Assembly: GCA_947475545.1 (NCBI GenBank)
Contig: CANJLL010000002.1
Location: forward strand, 80,950 to 144,949
DNA length: 64,000 nucleotides
Direction: 5' to 3'
DNA from: Chloroflexota bacterium
GTDB taxonomy: Bacteria > Chloroflexota > Limnocylindria > Limnocylindrales > CSP1-4
The position numbers were made by a program, and so were the translations under genes. The notes under the pieces are model-generated. The model was given only the letters and a program-made list of their open reading frames with translations. It ran no database searches and was not told the origin of the DNA. Shown here in pieces: positions 33,237 to 40,648 of this stretch; positions within the stretch are counted from its first letter, which is position 1, and each line of letters begins with the position of its first letter.

Positions 33237-33694
33237 GAAGCGGGATCGGGGTCGTGGTCCGTGTAGCGCTTGCCGCCGAAGCGGTCGTGCACGATCTCGT
33301 CGAACTCGTCGGCGGTGGACCCGATGGTGTAGACGGCGGTGATCATCTCGGCGGGATCGATGAAGTCGCCGAGCAGCGTGTGGTCGTACACCAGGAACAG
33401 CGTCCCGCCCTCTTCCTCGAACACGGTGACGCCGCCGAAGAGCCGGGCCCGGCCGTCGATGGCGGCCCAGCGGAACAGCTCCGGGGTTGGCGCCACCTTG
33501 CGCCCGAGCGGCGCCGACACGCGCACGATGGACCGCGGGTTCCCGTCGTTGTCGGGGGTCCACTCCTTGACGGTGATGAAGACCGCGGTGCTCCCGAGGT
33601 CCACCCTGAAGCCGCCGTCCTTGGTCAGGGTGACCTCGAACTCACCCACCAGGATCCGCTGGACCCGCTGGCTGGTGACATCAACTGTGGCCAT
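33233..33694 (-). CDS. YbjN/T3SS-chaperone-like protein
   Basis: A 153-residue single-domain protein with the same pattern as the C-terminal domain of the 15568-17031 protein: GFRVDLGSTAVFITVKEW, IVRVSAPLGRKV, ELFRWAAIDG, TLFLVYDHTLLGDFI and ADEFDEIVHDRFGG. ATG 33694 (MATVDV) is preferred to the longer frame from 33754. The coupling to the AAA+ gene suggests it delivers clients to that ATPase. Confidence 0.65.
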   Translation of the reverse strand: MATVDVTSQRVQRILVGEFEVTLTKDGGFRVDLGSTAVFITVKEWTPDNDGNPRSIVRVSAPLGRKVAPTPELFRWAAIDGRARLFGGVTVFEEEGGTLFLVYDHTLLGDFIDPAEMITAVYTIGSTADEFDEIVHDRFGGKRYTDHDPDPAS

Positions 33695-33812
33695 CAGACA
33701 ACCCCCGCTGACGATTTCCTGCCCTGCCGCGCTGCAGCCTGGAACGTATCGCAACGCCGCGGCCGGGTGAAGTCGGCAACCACCGTGTAAGCCCCGGGTA
33801 AGGGGCCGTGGC

Positions 33813-33818
33813 TACCGT
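33813..33818 (+). promoter_or_regulatory. -10 element of the BrnT operon
   Basis: TACCGT lies exactly six bases before GTG 33825. No clear -35. A GGAG directly before the GTG is too close to act as a normal Shine-Dalgarno. Confidence 0.4.
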
Positions 33819-33824
33819 TCGGAG

Positions 33825-34103
33825 GTGTGGAGACGATACAAATGGGAGGCGGAGAAGGAGCGGAACAACGTTGCCATCCATGGCGTGTCGTTTGGGGAGG
33901 CAGCGACCGTGCCCGACGGCCTCCTGTCTCGGTGGTTCAGCGACAAGGCCCACTCCCGCGGCGACGACCGTTGGCTGGTCATCAGCCCTTCCTCCCTTGG
34001 GCGGCTCCTCCTCGTGGTAGTCTCCGAAGGCGGCCCAGAGCCGCGGATCATCTCCGCATGGCGCGCCACGAAGCGCGAACGACGTGAATACGAAGGTCGT
34101 TGA
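33825..34103 (+). CDS. brnT: BrnT-type toxin (DUF497)
   Basis: A 92-residue BrnT-fold ribonuclease: YKWEAEKERNNVAIHGVSFG at the N-terminus, FSDKAHSRGDDRWLVISPSS, RLLLVVVSEGG and RIISAWRATKRERREYE, the family's C-terminal catalytic Arg/Glu segment. The usual WDxxKxxxNxxKHG motif is slightly changed. It overlaps the next gene by 20 bp, the position of BrnA. Confidence 0.87.
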   Translation: MWRRYKWEAEKERNNVAIHGVSFGEAATVPDGLLSRWFSDKAHSRGDDRWLVISPSSLGRLLLVVVSEGGPEPRIISAWRATKRERREYEGR

Positions 34104-34503
34104 ACGCAAGGTTCGGTCCGAGGTCGATGACGAACGCCCGGACACGAGCCACCTCGACTGGAGCAAGGCCGAGATCGGCCGGCGCGCTCGCAGGCCTGGC
34201 GAGAAGACCGAGATCTTCGTCGATGGTGCGGTCGGGTACCAGCTACGCCTGATCCCATCGAACAAGGTGCTCGCCGGGTTCGAGTCGACGCTTGAGGCTT
34301 GGCCGGTCATCATCGCCACGATCGAGCGCGGTCGTTCGGCGCGCACGCTCGCGTTCGATGTCATCCGGGCCGATGGCCGAGTCAGCCTGGTGTCGGCCGG
34401 CCCTCGTCTCGAGATGTGGGCACGACACAACGACGGTGCACCCAACCCGTATGGCGACCTGTGGGCCGTGCCGGAGCGCCGGGTCGCCGAGAGCATCGGC
34501 TGA
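34084..34503 (+). CDS. Putative noncanonical partner of BrnT
   Basis: A 139-residue protein in the antitoxin position. The N-terminus (ERKVRSEVDDERPDTSHLDW) is charged like TA antitoxins, but no RHH domain follows. Instead there is an unassigned ~95-residue domain containing VGYQLRLIPSNKVLAGFEST, PVIIATIERGRSARTLAFDV and PRLEMWARHND. It may be an antitoxin of a new type or a fusion with a foreign C-terminal domain. Function not assigned. Confidence 0.6.
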   Translation: MNTKVVERKVRSEVDDERPDTSHLDWSKAEIGRRARRPGEKTEIFVDGAVGYQLRLIPSNKVLAGFESTLEAWPVIIATIERGRSARTLAFDVIRADGRVSLVSAGPRLEMWARHNDGAPNPYGDLWAVPERRVAESIG

Positions 34504-34570
34504 CCATCTCGGCACGGCGAGTTGAGTACCAGTCGCCGCTCATCCGCTCGAACCGGGACGTCGCTCGGGC

Positions 34571-34598
34571 TTGACGCTTGCGTCCAATGCACTATCGT
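34571..34598 (+). promoter_or_regulatory. Promoter of the HTH_17 gene pair
   Basis: TTGACG (34571-34576), 16-bp spacer, TATCGT (34593-34598), start near 34605. The gene has an AGGAG Shine-Dalgarno, so this mRNA is leadered. Confidence 0.5.
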
Positions 34599-34631
34599 TC
34601 GTTTGTACGCACATGACGCAGGAGTGATCCC

Positions 34632-34898
34632 GTGACGGAGCCGCGCTGGTTCACCATCAAGGAGGCCGCCGAGCGGCTCCGCGTCAGCCACGACACGATC
34701 AGCCGGATGATCGCGCGGGACGAGTTGCCGGCCGTCCGCGTATCCGAACGGATCGTCCGCATCCCGGCCCCAGCCCTGGCTCGCTACGAGAGCGGGGCGC
34801 CGCTCGAGGGAAGGTCCGTCGTGAGACGACGCGTCCGCACCGGTGTCGCCTTCGGTGCCGGCGAGAAGGTCCCCGTCCTCGACGCCGTCGAGCGCTGA
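34632..34898 (+). CDS. Excisionase-family (HTH_17) DNA-binding protein
   Basis: The 88-residue protein has the MerR-like winged HTH of excisionases: RWFTIKEAAERLRVSHDTIS and RMIARDELPAVRVSERIVRI, then a basic tail. No integrase gene or attachment site is visible nearby, so it more probably acts as the antitoxin or regulator for the gene 3 bp downstream. Confidence 0.75.
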   Translation: MTEPRWFTIKEAAERLRVSHDTISRMIARDELPAVRVSERIVRIPAPALARYESGAPLEGRSVVRRRVRTGVAFGAGEKVPVLDAVER

Positions 34899-34901
34899 GT
34901 C

Positions 34902-35393
34902 ATGCGCCTGCGCGGCGCCGCTGTCGATGCATACGTGGGCCAGCTCGCGGAGCTGCTCGAACGCTTCGGCGTCGTGCTGCAGCGGCCTGCCCCCGGCGAG
35001 CCGATCGAGGTACTCGAGGCCGCTGACGGCTCGCTCAGCTTCGAGCTCGTCGGCGCACTGCCGGACGGGAGGCAGCCGGTCCTGGCCACGCTCGAGGTGC
35101 GCGAGGAGTTCCGCGCCCTGGACAGCGGGCTCTTCGAGCGGAGCCGCTACGAGTTCGAGATCGTCGATCGCGAACGCGACTTCCGGCGCGCATTTCACCT
35201 TCATTCCGCGGAGTGGTTCCAGGGACGCCACCTCGTCCTGGTGCACGAGCACTGCGAGCGGCCGATTGGGCGCGCTCGATGCGATCACTTCGAGGGCCGA
35301 CCGATCCGGGATGGCTTCGCCGGCATCGTCACACTGATGGACGCCTGGACCGGCGACCAGCCCGACTGCGACACATTGCGCTGCCTCGACTGA
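34902..35393 (+). CDS. Unrecognised 163-residue protein paired with HTH_17
   Basis: I do not recognise the family. Visible segments are LAELLERFGVVLQRPAPG, SFELVGALPDGRQPVL, SRYEFEIVDRERDFRRAFHL and VLVHEHCERP. It is rich in conserved-looking His/Glu/Arg. The 3-bp gap after the HTH_17 gene and the surrounding TA modules suggest a toxin-like effector, which is inference. It resembles the DUF7718/DUF6516 type of small proteins only in general layout. Confidence 0.55.
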   Translation: MRLRGAAVDAYVGQLAELLERFGVVLQRPAPGEPIEVLEAADGSLSFELVGALPDGRQPVLATLEVREEFRALDSGLFERSRYEFEIVDRERDFRRAFHLHSAEWFQGRHLVLVHEHCERPIGRARCDHFEGRPIRDGFAGIVTLMDAWTGDQPDCDTLRCLD

Positions 35394-35409
35394 AGGCCCA
35401 CGAGCCGCA

Positions 35410-35554
35410 GACTCACAGGGCTCCTGTCGCCGGTCAGCCTGCGGGATGCCGAGGGATATACTCCGCTCGAAATCGAGCGCATCCGACGGATCGTGACCGG
35501 CAGTCGGAACATGATGCTGAGGCGCTGGGATGAGTGCTTCGATCACGACGCCTG
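35410..35554 (+). pseudogene. DUF4160 C-terminal remnant
   Basis: The frame ending at TGA 35554 encodes GYTPLEIERIRRIVTGSRN and LRRWDECF, the C-terminal helices of the second DUF4160 subtype. There is no N-terminal half. It overlaps the start of the DUF2442 gene, as in intact modules. Confidence 0.65.
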
Positions 35555-35784
35555 ACACCCGCCCCCGCGCAACGGCGGCCAACATCGACGCTGGCCGCCT
35601 GCGCGTCACCCTGACCGACGGACGCGACGTCGGGGTCCCCACCACGTGGTACCCATGGCTCCACGACGCCACCGGCGAGCAGCAGGCGGACATCACGATC
35701 ATCGAGGGCGGCCTGGGGCTCTGGTGGGAGCGCCTGGACGACGGCCTCTCGGTGCCGGCCCTGCTCAGCCAGCCGCACGTCTGA
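35530..35784 (+). CDS. DUF2442 protein
   Basis: An 84-residue intact DUF2442 domain: RLRVTLTDGRDVGVPTTWYP, then ITIIEGGLGLWWERLDDGLS ending VPALL. Normal family length. Its DUF4160 partner upstream has lost its N-terminus, so only this half of the module survives. Confidence 0.8.
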   Translation: MSASITTPDTRPRATAANIDAGRLRVTLTDGRDVGVPTTWYPWLHDATGEQQADITIIEGGLGLWWERLDDGLSVPALLSQPHV

Positions 35785-35866
35785 GGGGCGGCTTCGAGCG
35801 AGCGCACTGCCAAACGCGCGCCGCCGGGCGCCGCCACATCCCCCGGATCCCGGTACTGATCAGGAG

Positions 35867-37657
35867 TCACGACCCAATCTTGCCGAGGTGCTGTGCCACC
35901 TCTGGTGTCACGACCAGGACCACGTGCTGGCGCGCGCGGCTGATTCCCACGTACAGGAGCCGGTCCATGTACTTGTCGTCGGCGCGCAGCTCGGTCAGCA
36001 CGATCACGGGCCGCTCCAGGCCCTTGAAGCGGCGGATGGAGTCGCACAGGATAGCGTCGTCGGGCTGGGCCGGGACTTGGTCGGCGGCGAGCCCCGTGGG
36101 TCGGCCGGCGTCGTCCACCTGGCCGTTCCAGAGCACCTCGTTGCCGAACTGCCGGTGACGCCAGGCGTCGGACTTCTCGAGGGAGCCCCCGGTCAGGACG
36201 GCAATCTCCCACGGCCGGACGCCCTCATCGCGGCGCAGACGGTGGAGCACCACCCGGAGGGCCTCGATCGTCTCGGCCCCCGGTGCCGCCGTGATGATCT
36301 CGGGCGCGCGCCCGTCCGTGCGCAGCGCGTCGGCCGCCAGCTCGCCGTTCGAGAACCGCTGCACCAGCGCGTGGATGGGCTGCGCATTTCGGCAGTTGAG
36401 GTCCAGGTCGGACGGGTTGAGGCCCAGCTGGTCCACGACGTCGGGGCGGTACAGGGACTGGGCGGGGTCGTGGAAGACGTAGAAGGGGTCAACCTTGGAA
36501 TCCACCAGCAGGAGGTCCAGCGCGGTCAGCCAGTCGGCTTCAAAGTCCTGGCCCTCGTCCACCACGATCGCCTGGTAGCGTCCGCCGACCTTCCCGATGG
36601 CCTCCAGCAGCGCGGCCGACAGGGTGTCGTTCCACCACGCCTGGGGCAGCGGCTCGGGGCGAGCAGGCAGGGTGCCCGCCTCGCGCGCGAGGTCCTCACA
36701 GAGCTGGTGGAAGGTGGAGACGTGGATCCTGGCCGCCGCGCCGCCGGCGAGCCCCGCCGCGCCGCCGCCCAGCGCGGGCGCCCCCGCGACCACCTCCTCG
36801 GCCAGCATCCGCGCCAGCGGCTGGTTGAAGCAGACCAGGAGCGTCTGGAAGCCTTCGGCCGCCAGGCGGCGCGCCTTCTCCAGCGCCAGCATCGTCTTTC
36901 CGGTCCCGGCCCCGCCGCGGATCTCGGCCCGCCGCTGCCGGCGCAGGTCGCGCAGCACGTGGTGTTGCTGCCGGGTCAGGTCCGCCACCTCACGCTCGCC
37001 CGACTCGATCTCCGAGCGCAGCAGCGAGCGCAGCCGAACCGGTTCGTCGAAGAAGGCCGCCAGGAGGTCCACGCCGTGCTGGCCCGGCGGCCGAAGGTGG
37101 GCACTCTCCCCCGCCCACAGGTCGAAGGCGCGATCGACCGCGCGCCGGGTCGCGGCCGGGTCGGCCTCGTCCAGCCGCGCGCCGTCGAAGATGAGGTCGG
37201 GGTTCACGTCGAGGCCCAGCAGCCGGAGGCGATTGCCGGCGCTGGCCAGGTCCACGTCGGGGAAGGCCACAGCGTGCCCCGTGATCGGGTTCCAGGCCGC
37301 GGGCGCGTCCGGGAGGTCGCGCAGCTTCCGGAGCAGCGCGTGCATGTTCAGGCTGGCCTGCTGGAAGGGCGAGGGATCCAGCTGGTGGTGGCCGGCCCAC
37401 CAGCGGCCGTGCTCGTCGCGGGCGATCTCGCCGGCCTTGACCTCGATGACCAGGAAGCCCAGGTCGGGGTGGGCGATGACAACGTCGGCCTCGCCGTCGC
37501 GAATCCCCCGGTGGTCCGCGGTCCGGCCCAGCCAGTGGACGTTGGGGAAGACGCGGTACTCGGGAGGCAGCGCGGCGCGCAGCCGCTTCCGGACCTCGCG
37601 CTCGGCGCGCTCGCCCTCGGTCTCGTCAGCCCCGTGGGCGCGGGACATCGATGCCAT
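35867..37657 (-). CDS. NERD-UvrD family nuclease-helicase
   Basis: A 596-residue protein. The N-terminal NERD nuclease domain (~20-130) shows GEADVVIAHPDLGFLVIEVK, the D...ExK core. A UvrD/Rep-type SF1 helicase follows: Walker A IRGGAGTGKTMLALEKA, FHQLCEDLA, Walker B IVVDEGQDFEADW, a QxxR-like motif (LNCRNAQPIHALV), SIRRFKGLERPVIVL and LLYVGISRARQHVVLVV. It processes DNA or RNA ends; NERD-helicase fusions are frequent in defence islands. ATG 37657 follows GGGAGGG. Stands alone on this strand. Confidence 0.88.
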   Translation of the reverse strand: MASMSRAHGADETEGERAEREVRKRLRAALPPEYRVFPNVHWLGRTADHRGIRDGEADVVIAHPDLGFLVIEVKAGEIARDEHGRWWAGHHQLDPSPFQQASLNMHALLRKLRDLPDAPAAWNPITGHAVAFPDVDLASAGNRLRLLGLDVNPDLIFDGARLDEADPAATRRAVDRAFDLWAGESAHLRPPGQHGVDLLAAFFDEPVRLRSLLRSEIESGEREVADLTRQQHHVLRDLRRQRRAEIRGGAGTGKTMLALEKARRLAAEGFQTLLVCFNQPLARMLAEEVVAGAPALGGGAAGLAGGAAARIHVSTFHQLCEDLAREAGTLPARPEPLPQAWWNDTLSAALLEAIGKVGGRYQAIVVDEGQDFEADWLTALDLLLVDSKVDPFYVFHDPAQSLYRPDVVDQLGLNPSDLDLNCRNAQPIHALVQRFSNGELAADALRTDGRAPEIITAAPGAETIEALRVVLHRLRRDEGVRPWEIAVLTGGSLEKSDAWRHRQFGNEVLWNGQVDDAGRPTGLAADQVPAQPDDAILCDSIRRFKGLERPVIVLTELRADDKYMDRLLYVGISRARQHVVLVVTPEVAQHLGKIGS

Positions 37658-37754
37658 GCCCCTGCCCTCCCTCCAAGGCTGGGTTCGCGGACCTTGGCGG
37701 CGAGTGTAGGGCGGGAGGCGACTGGCGCCTAGGGGCAGGACCTCCGTCGAGCCG

Positions 37755-38654
37755 CTACCCGCCCCCACGCCTGGCCGACGCGCTGGATGGGAGCAACCGC
37801 AGCCAGCGCATGGCGACGAGGATCAAGGTGGTGAAGACCACCGTCACGATCGTGCCCACGGCGTACTGGATGCGCGACAGATCCTGGTCGGTGTCGTAGA
37901 AGATCGCCAGGGGCAGCGTGGTCTTGCCTGACTGGATCAGGAAGACCGTGGTTGGGACATTGTCGAACGAGACCAGGAAGGCGAAGAAGAGCCCTGACGC
38001 GACGGCCGGACTGATGATCGGCAGCGTGATGTCGAAGAACGTCCGGACAGGCCCGGCCCCCAACCCGTAGGCCGCCTCGTCCAGGCTGGCCGGGTAGCGC
38101 GCGAGGCGCGCCACGACCGCGGTCAGCAGGTAGGGGCTGACCACGATCGTGTGGGCGATCCAGAGCCCAACGAAGCTGTCCGTCACCGTCACGCCGGTGA
38201 GCGTCCGGATCAAGACGTAGAACTGGAGAAAGGCGACGCCGGAGATCAGGAGCGGAATCTGGACAGGGCTGCGCAGCAACGCGTCGATCGCCGCTCGCCC
38301 GGGCAGGCTGCCGCGGGCGATGGCCATTCCCGCCGGCACCGCGAAGACCGTCGCGGCGGCGACCGCCGCGACGGCGAGCCCGACACTCAGGATCGCGCCG
38401 TCGAGGTAGTACTTGGGGATGACCTGGTACCAGTGGAGGCTCCAGCCCCCGGGTGGGAAGACGACGTACTGCTCAACACCGATCGAGTCGATGAAGACGA
38501 TGATCAATGGCGCAAGCAGGAACACGGCGACCAGCAGGGCCCACCCGGTCAGGACTGGCCGAACCATGTCGAGGCGGCGCCGGCGGCGGGCCGCAGGCAC
38601 GTGGCCTGCCACCGACGCGGTTGGCGCCGATGCCGACGATGCCGGGATGGCCAT
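37755..38654 (-). CDS. ABC importer permease (PotC-like)
   Basis: A 299-residue inner-membrane permease with about six segments and the EAA loop DEAAYGLGAGPVRTFFDITL. It forms the channel with the permease encoded just upstream. Its ATG overlaps that gene's stop by one base (TGATG). Type I importer of the spermidine/putrescine/iron group; substrate unknown. Confidence 0.87.
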   Translation of the reverse strand: MAIPASSASAPTASVAGHVPAARRRRRLDMVRPVLTGWALLVAVFLLAPLIIVFIDSIGVEQYVVFPPGGWSLHWYQVIPKYYLDGAILSVGLAVAAVAAATVFAVPAGMAIARGSLPGRAAIDALLRSPVQIPLLISGVAFLQFYVLIRTLTGVTVTDSFVGLWIAHTIVVSPYLLTAVVARLARYPASLDEAAYGLGAGPVRTFFDITLPIISPAVASGLFFAFLVSFDNVPTTVFLIQSGKTTLPLAIFYDTDQDLSRIQYAVGTIVTVVFTTLILVAMRWLRLLPSSASARRGGG

Positions 38655-39499
38655 CAGCGCGCGACTCGACTGCGGCCGCCGACGACGCTGGCCATCACGA
38701 CCACGACCGCGACCAGGAGGAGGAGCACGCTGGCCAGCGTCGAGCCGATGGCGTAGTTGTAGGTCGTGCGCATCTCCTGGTCGATCAGCAGCGCGGTGAG
38801 GCGGAGCGTCAGGCCACCCACCAGGCGAGGGATGACGAAGGCGGAGATCGTCATCGCAAAGACCAGCAGCGAGCCCGCCAGCACTCCCGGCATGGCCAGT
38901 GGCACGACCACGCGGCGGACGGTGGCCACGAACCCGGCGCCCATGCCGGACGAGGCTTCCTCCAGGCCCGTCGGGATCGCGTGCATCACCGGCAGGAGGG
39001 TCAGGACCATGAACGGGAGGGTGTAGTGGATCATCGCGATGCTCAGGCCCAGGAGGTTGCCGTAGAAGATGACGGGTTCCTGGATCCAGCCCAGCATCTG
39101 CAGGATCCCGTTGATCGGGCCCGTGGTCCCGAGGAGGGTGATCCAGCCCAGGCCCCGGATCACGATGCTGGTGAGCGACGAGACATACAGCAGCGTGAAC
39201 ACCGCGATCGCGAAGCGTGAGGAATAGCGCGAGATGTAGTAGGCCAACGGGAAGCCCAGGATCAGCGACCCGGCCACCGTGATCGCGCCGAGCGCAACGG
39301 AACGCCAGAGGCCCGTCTGGTAGACCGCATCACCGAGGACCTTGGCGTAGTTTCCCAGCGTCCACTCGGGGCCAACGCTGCCGGGCCCCGTCGATGGGTG
39401 GAAGCTGATGAGCACGAATGACACGATGGCGGGCACGTAGATCGTCGCGAACCCGACCAGCATCGGGATGACCAGCCAGTTCCAGCGCCGGTTGCGCAT
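38654..39499 (-). CDS. ABC importer permease (PotB-like)
   Basis: The 281-residue permease starts MRNRRWNWLVIPMLVGFATI with a membrane segment, and carries the EAA loop LEEASSGMGAGFVATVRRVV. Translation is coupled to the ATPase gene upstream and the second permease downstream by one-base overlaps. It partners both. Confidence 0.87.
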   Translation of the reverse strand: MRNRRWNWLVIPMLVGFATIYVPAIVSFVLISFHPSTGPGSVGPEWTLGNYAKVLGDAVYQTGLWRSVALGAITVAGSLILGFPLAYYISRYSSRFAIAVFTLLYVSSLTSIVIRGLGWITLLGTTGPINGILQMLGWIQEPVIFYGNLLGLSIAMIHYTLPFMVLTLLPVMHAIPTGLEEASSGMGAGFVATVRRVVVPLAMPGVLAGSLLVFAMTISAFVIPRLVGGLTLRLTALLIDQEMRTTYNYAIGSTLASVLLLLVAVVVVMASVVGGRSRVAR

Positions 39500-40581
39500 C
39501 AGTCGGCCGGGAGGACCAGCGCCTGATCGGGCGCCCAGTCGAGCAGGACGTTGCCCTGTGGCGGAGCATCGCCCGGCCGGCGCAGGAGATCCAGTGTCCG
39601 ATCGGGCCCGATCGCGACGGTCACGTACTCGAGCGGGCCGCCGAAGCGGGCACCGCTCACGACGCCGGCCAACACGCCGCCTCCCTCGACCAGGCGGACC
39701 GCCTCCGGCCGGATGCCCACCCTGACCCTGCTGCCAACCGCCTGATCGGGCGTCCGCCTCGCCCGAATCCGGGTCGCCGTTGCTGGCGGGAATGGGTCGT
39801 CCAGCTCCACGATGGTCACGTCCGCCGCGTGTTCGACCACACGGCCCCAGAGCAGGTTGATGCGGCCCACGAAGTCGGCGACATAGACGCTTGTCGGGTC
39901 CGTGTACAGGTCGCGCGGGGCCGCGACCTGGGCGATCTTCGCCTGGCGCATGACCACGACACGGTCGGACATCCCGAGGGCTTCGTCCTGGTCGTGGGTA
40001 ACGTGGATCGTGGTGATCTGCAGGAGGCGCTGGATCCGACGGATCTCGACCCGCATGTACTCGCGCAGCTTGGCATCTAGCGCGCCCAGGGCCTCGTCCA
40101 TCAAGAGGAGACGCGGCGAGAACGAGAGCGCTCGCGCCAGGGCCACGCGCTGGCGCTGCCCGCCCGACAGCTCCCAGGGGTGACGCTTGTCCATCCCATC
40201 GAGGCGGACCAGGTCCAGCATCTCCGTCACCCTGGCAGCGACCCGGTCGCGTGCCCATTTCCGCATCCGGAGTGGGTAGGCGATGTTGTCGCTGACGGTC
40301 ATGTGCGGAAACAGGGCGTAGTCCTGGAACACCATCCCGAAGTTGCGGTCTCGGGCCGGGACGTTGGTGATGTCCTGACCATCCACGATGATCTGGCCAG
40401 CCGTGGGCTCCTCGTAGCCGCCGATCATCCGGACCGTCGTCGTCTTGCCACAACCGGATGGGCCCAGCAGGGTGATGAACTCACCCTTGTTGATGTCCAG
40501 GTCGATTCCATCCACCGCCACGACGCCACCGAAGTGCTTCGTCAGCTGGCGCAGCGAGAGTACGACTGTGCCCTGATCCAC
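39499..40581 (-). CDS. ABC importer ATPase (PotA-like)
   Basis: A 360-residue ATPase: Walker A LLGPSGCGKTTTVRMI, Q-loop FQDYALFPHMTV, signature LSGGQRQRVALARAL, Walker B LLLMDEALGALDAKLRE, H-loop VTHDQDEAL, and a C-terminal TOBE domain from ~285 (VRVGIRPEAVRLV). It powers the importer of the binding protein encoded upstream. GTG 40581 start. A strong stem-loop lies between it and the binding-protein gene. Confidence 0.93.
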   Translation of the reverse strand: MDQGTVVLSLRQLTKHFGGVVAVDGIDLDINKGEFITLLGPSGCGKTTTVRMIGGYEEPTAGQIIVDGQDITNVPARDRNFGMVFQDYALFPHMTVSDNIAYPLRMRKWARDRVAARVTEMLDLVRLDGMDKRHPWELSGGQRQRVALARALSFSPRLLLMDEALGALDAKLREYMRVEIRRIQRLLQITTIHVTHDQDEALGMSDRVVVMRQAKIAQVAAPRDLYTDPTSVYVADFVGRINLLWGRVVEHAADVTIVELDDPFPPATATRIRARRTPDQAVGSRVRVGIRPEAVRLVEGGGVLAGVVSGARFGGPLEYVTVAIGPDRTLDLLRRPGDAPPQGNVLLDWAPDQALVLPAD

Positions 40582-40607
40582 CTGGCCCTCCTGCCACGGT
40601 GATGGAT

Positions 40608-40638
40608 CTGGCCGGCCGGGCTTCGCCCGGCCGGCCAG
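40608..40638 (-). terminator. Stem-loop between binding-protein and ATPase genes
   Basis: CTGGCCGGCCGGGC and its exact complement form a 14-bp stem with a 3-base loop, 10 bp after the binding-protein stop. In ABC operons such hairpins stabilise the binding-protein mRNA or end most transcripts, giving excess binding protein. Confidence 0.7.
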
Positions 40639-40648
40639 CAGAAACGAG

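Noticed and set aside
34632..34898. Excisionase as evidence of an integrated phage or ICE
   Set aside because: No integrase, structural genes or att repeats are visible; HTH_17 proteins are also common outside mobile elements.
38654..40453. Permease reading frame extended to about 600 codons
   Set aside because: The first half is an out-of-frame shadow of the ABC ATPase; the true permease starts at ATG 39499 with a membrane segment.
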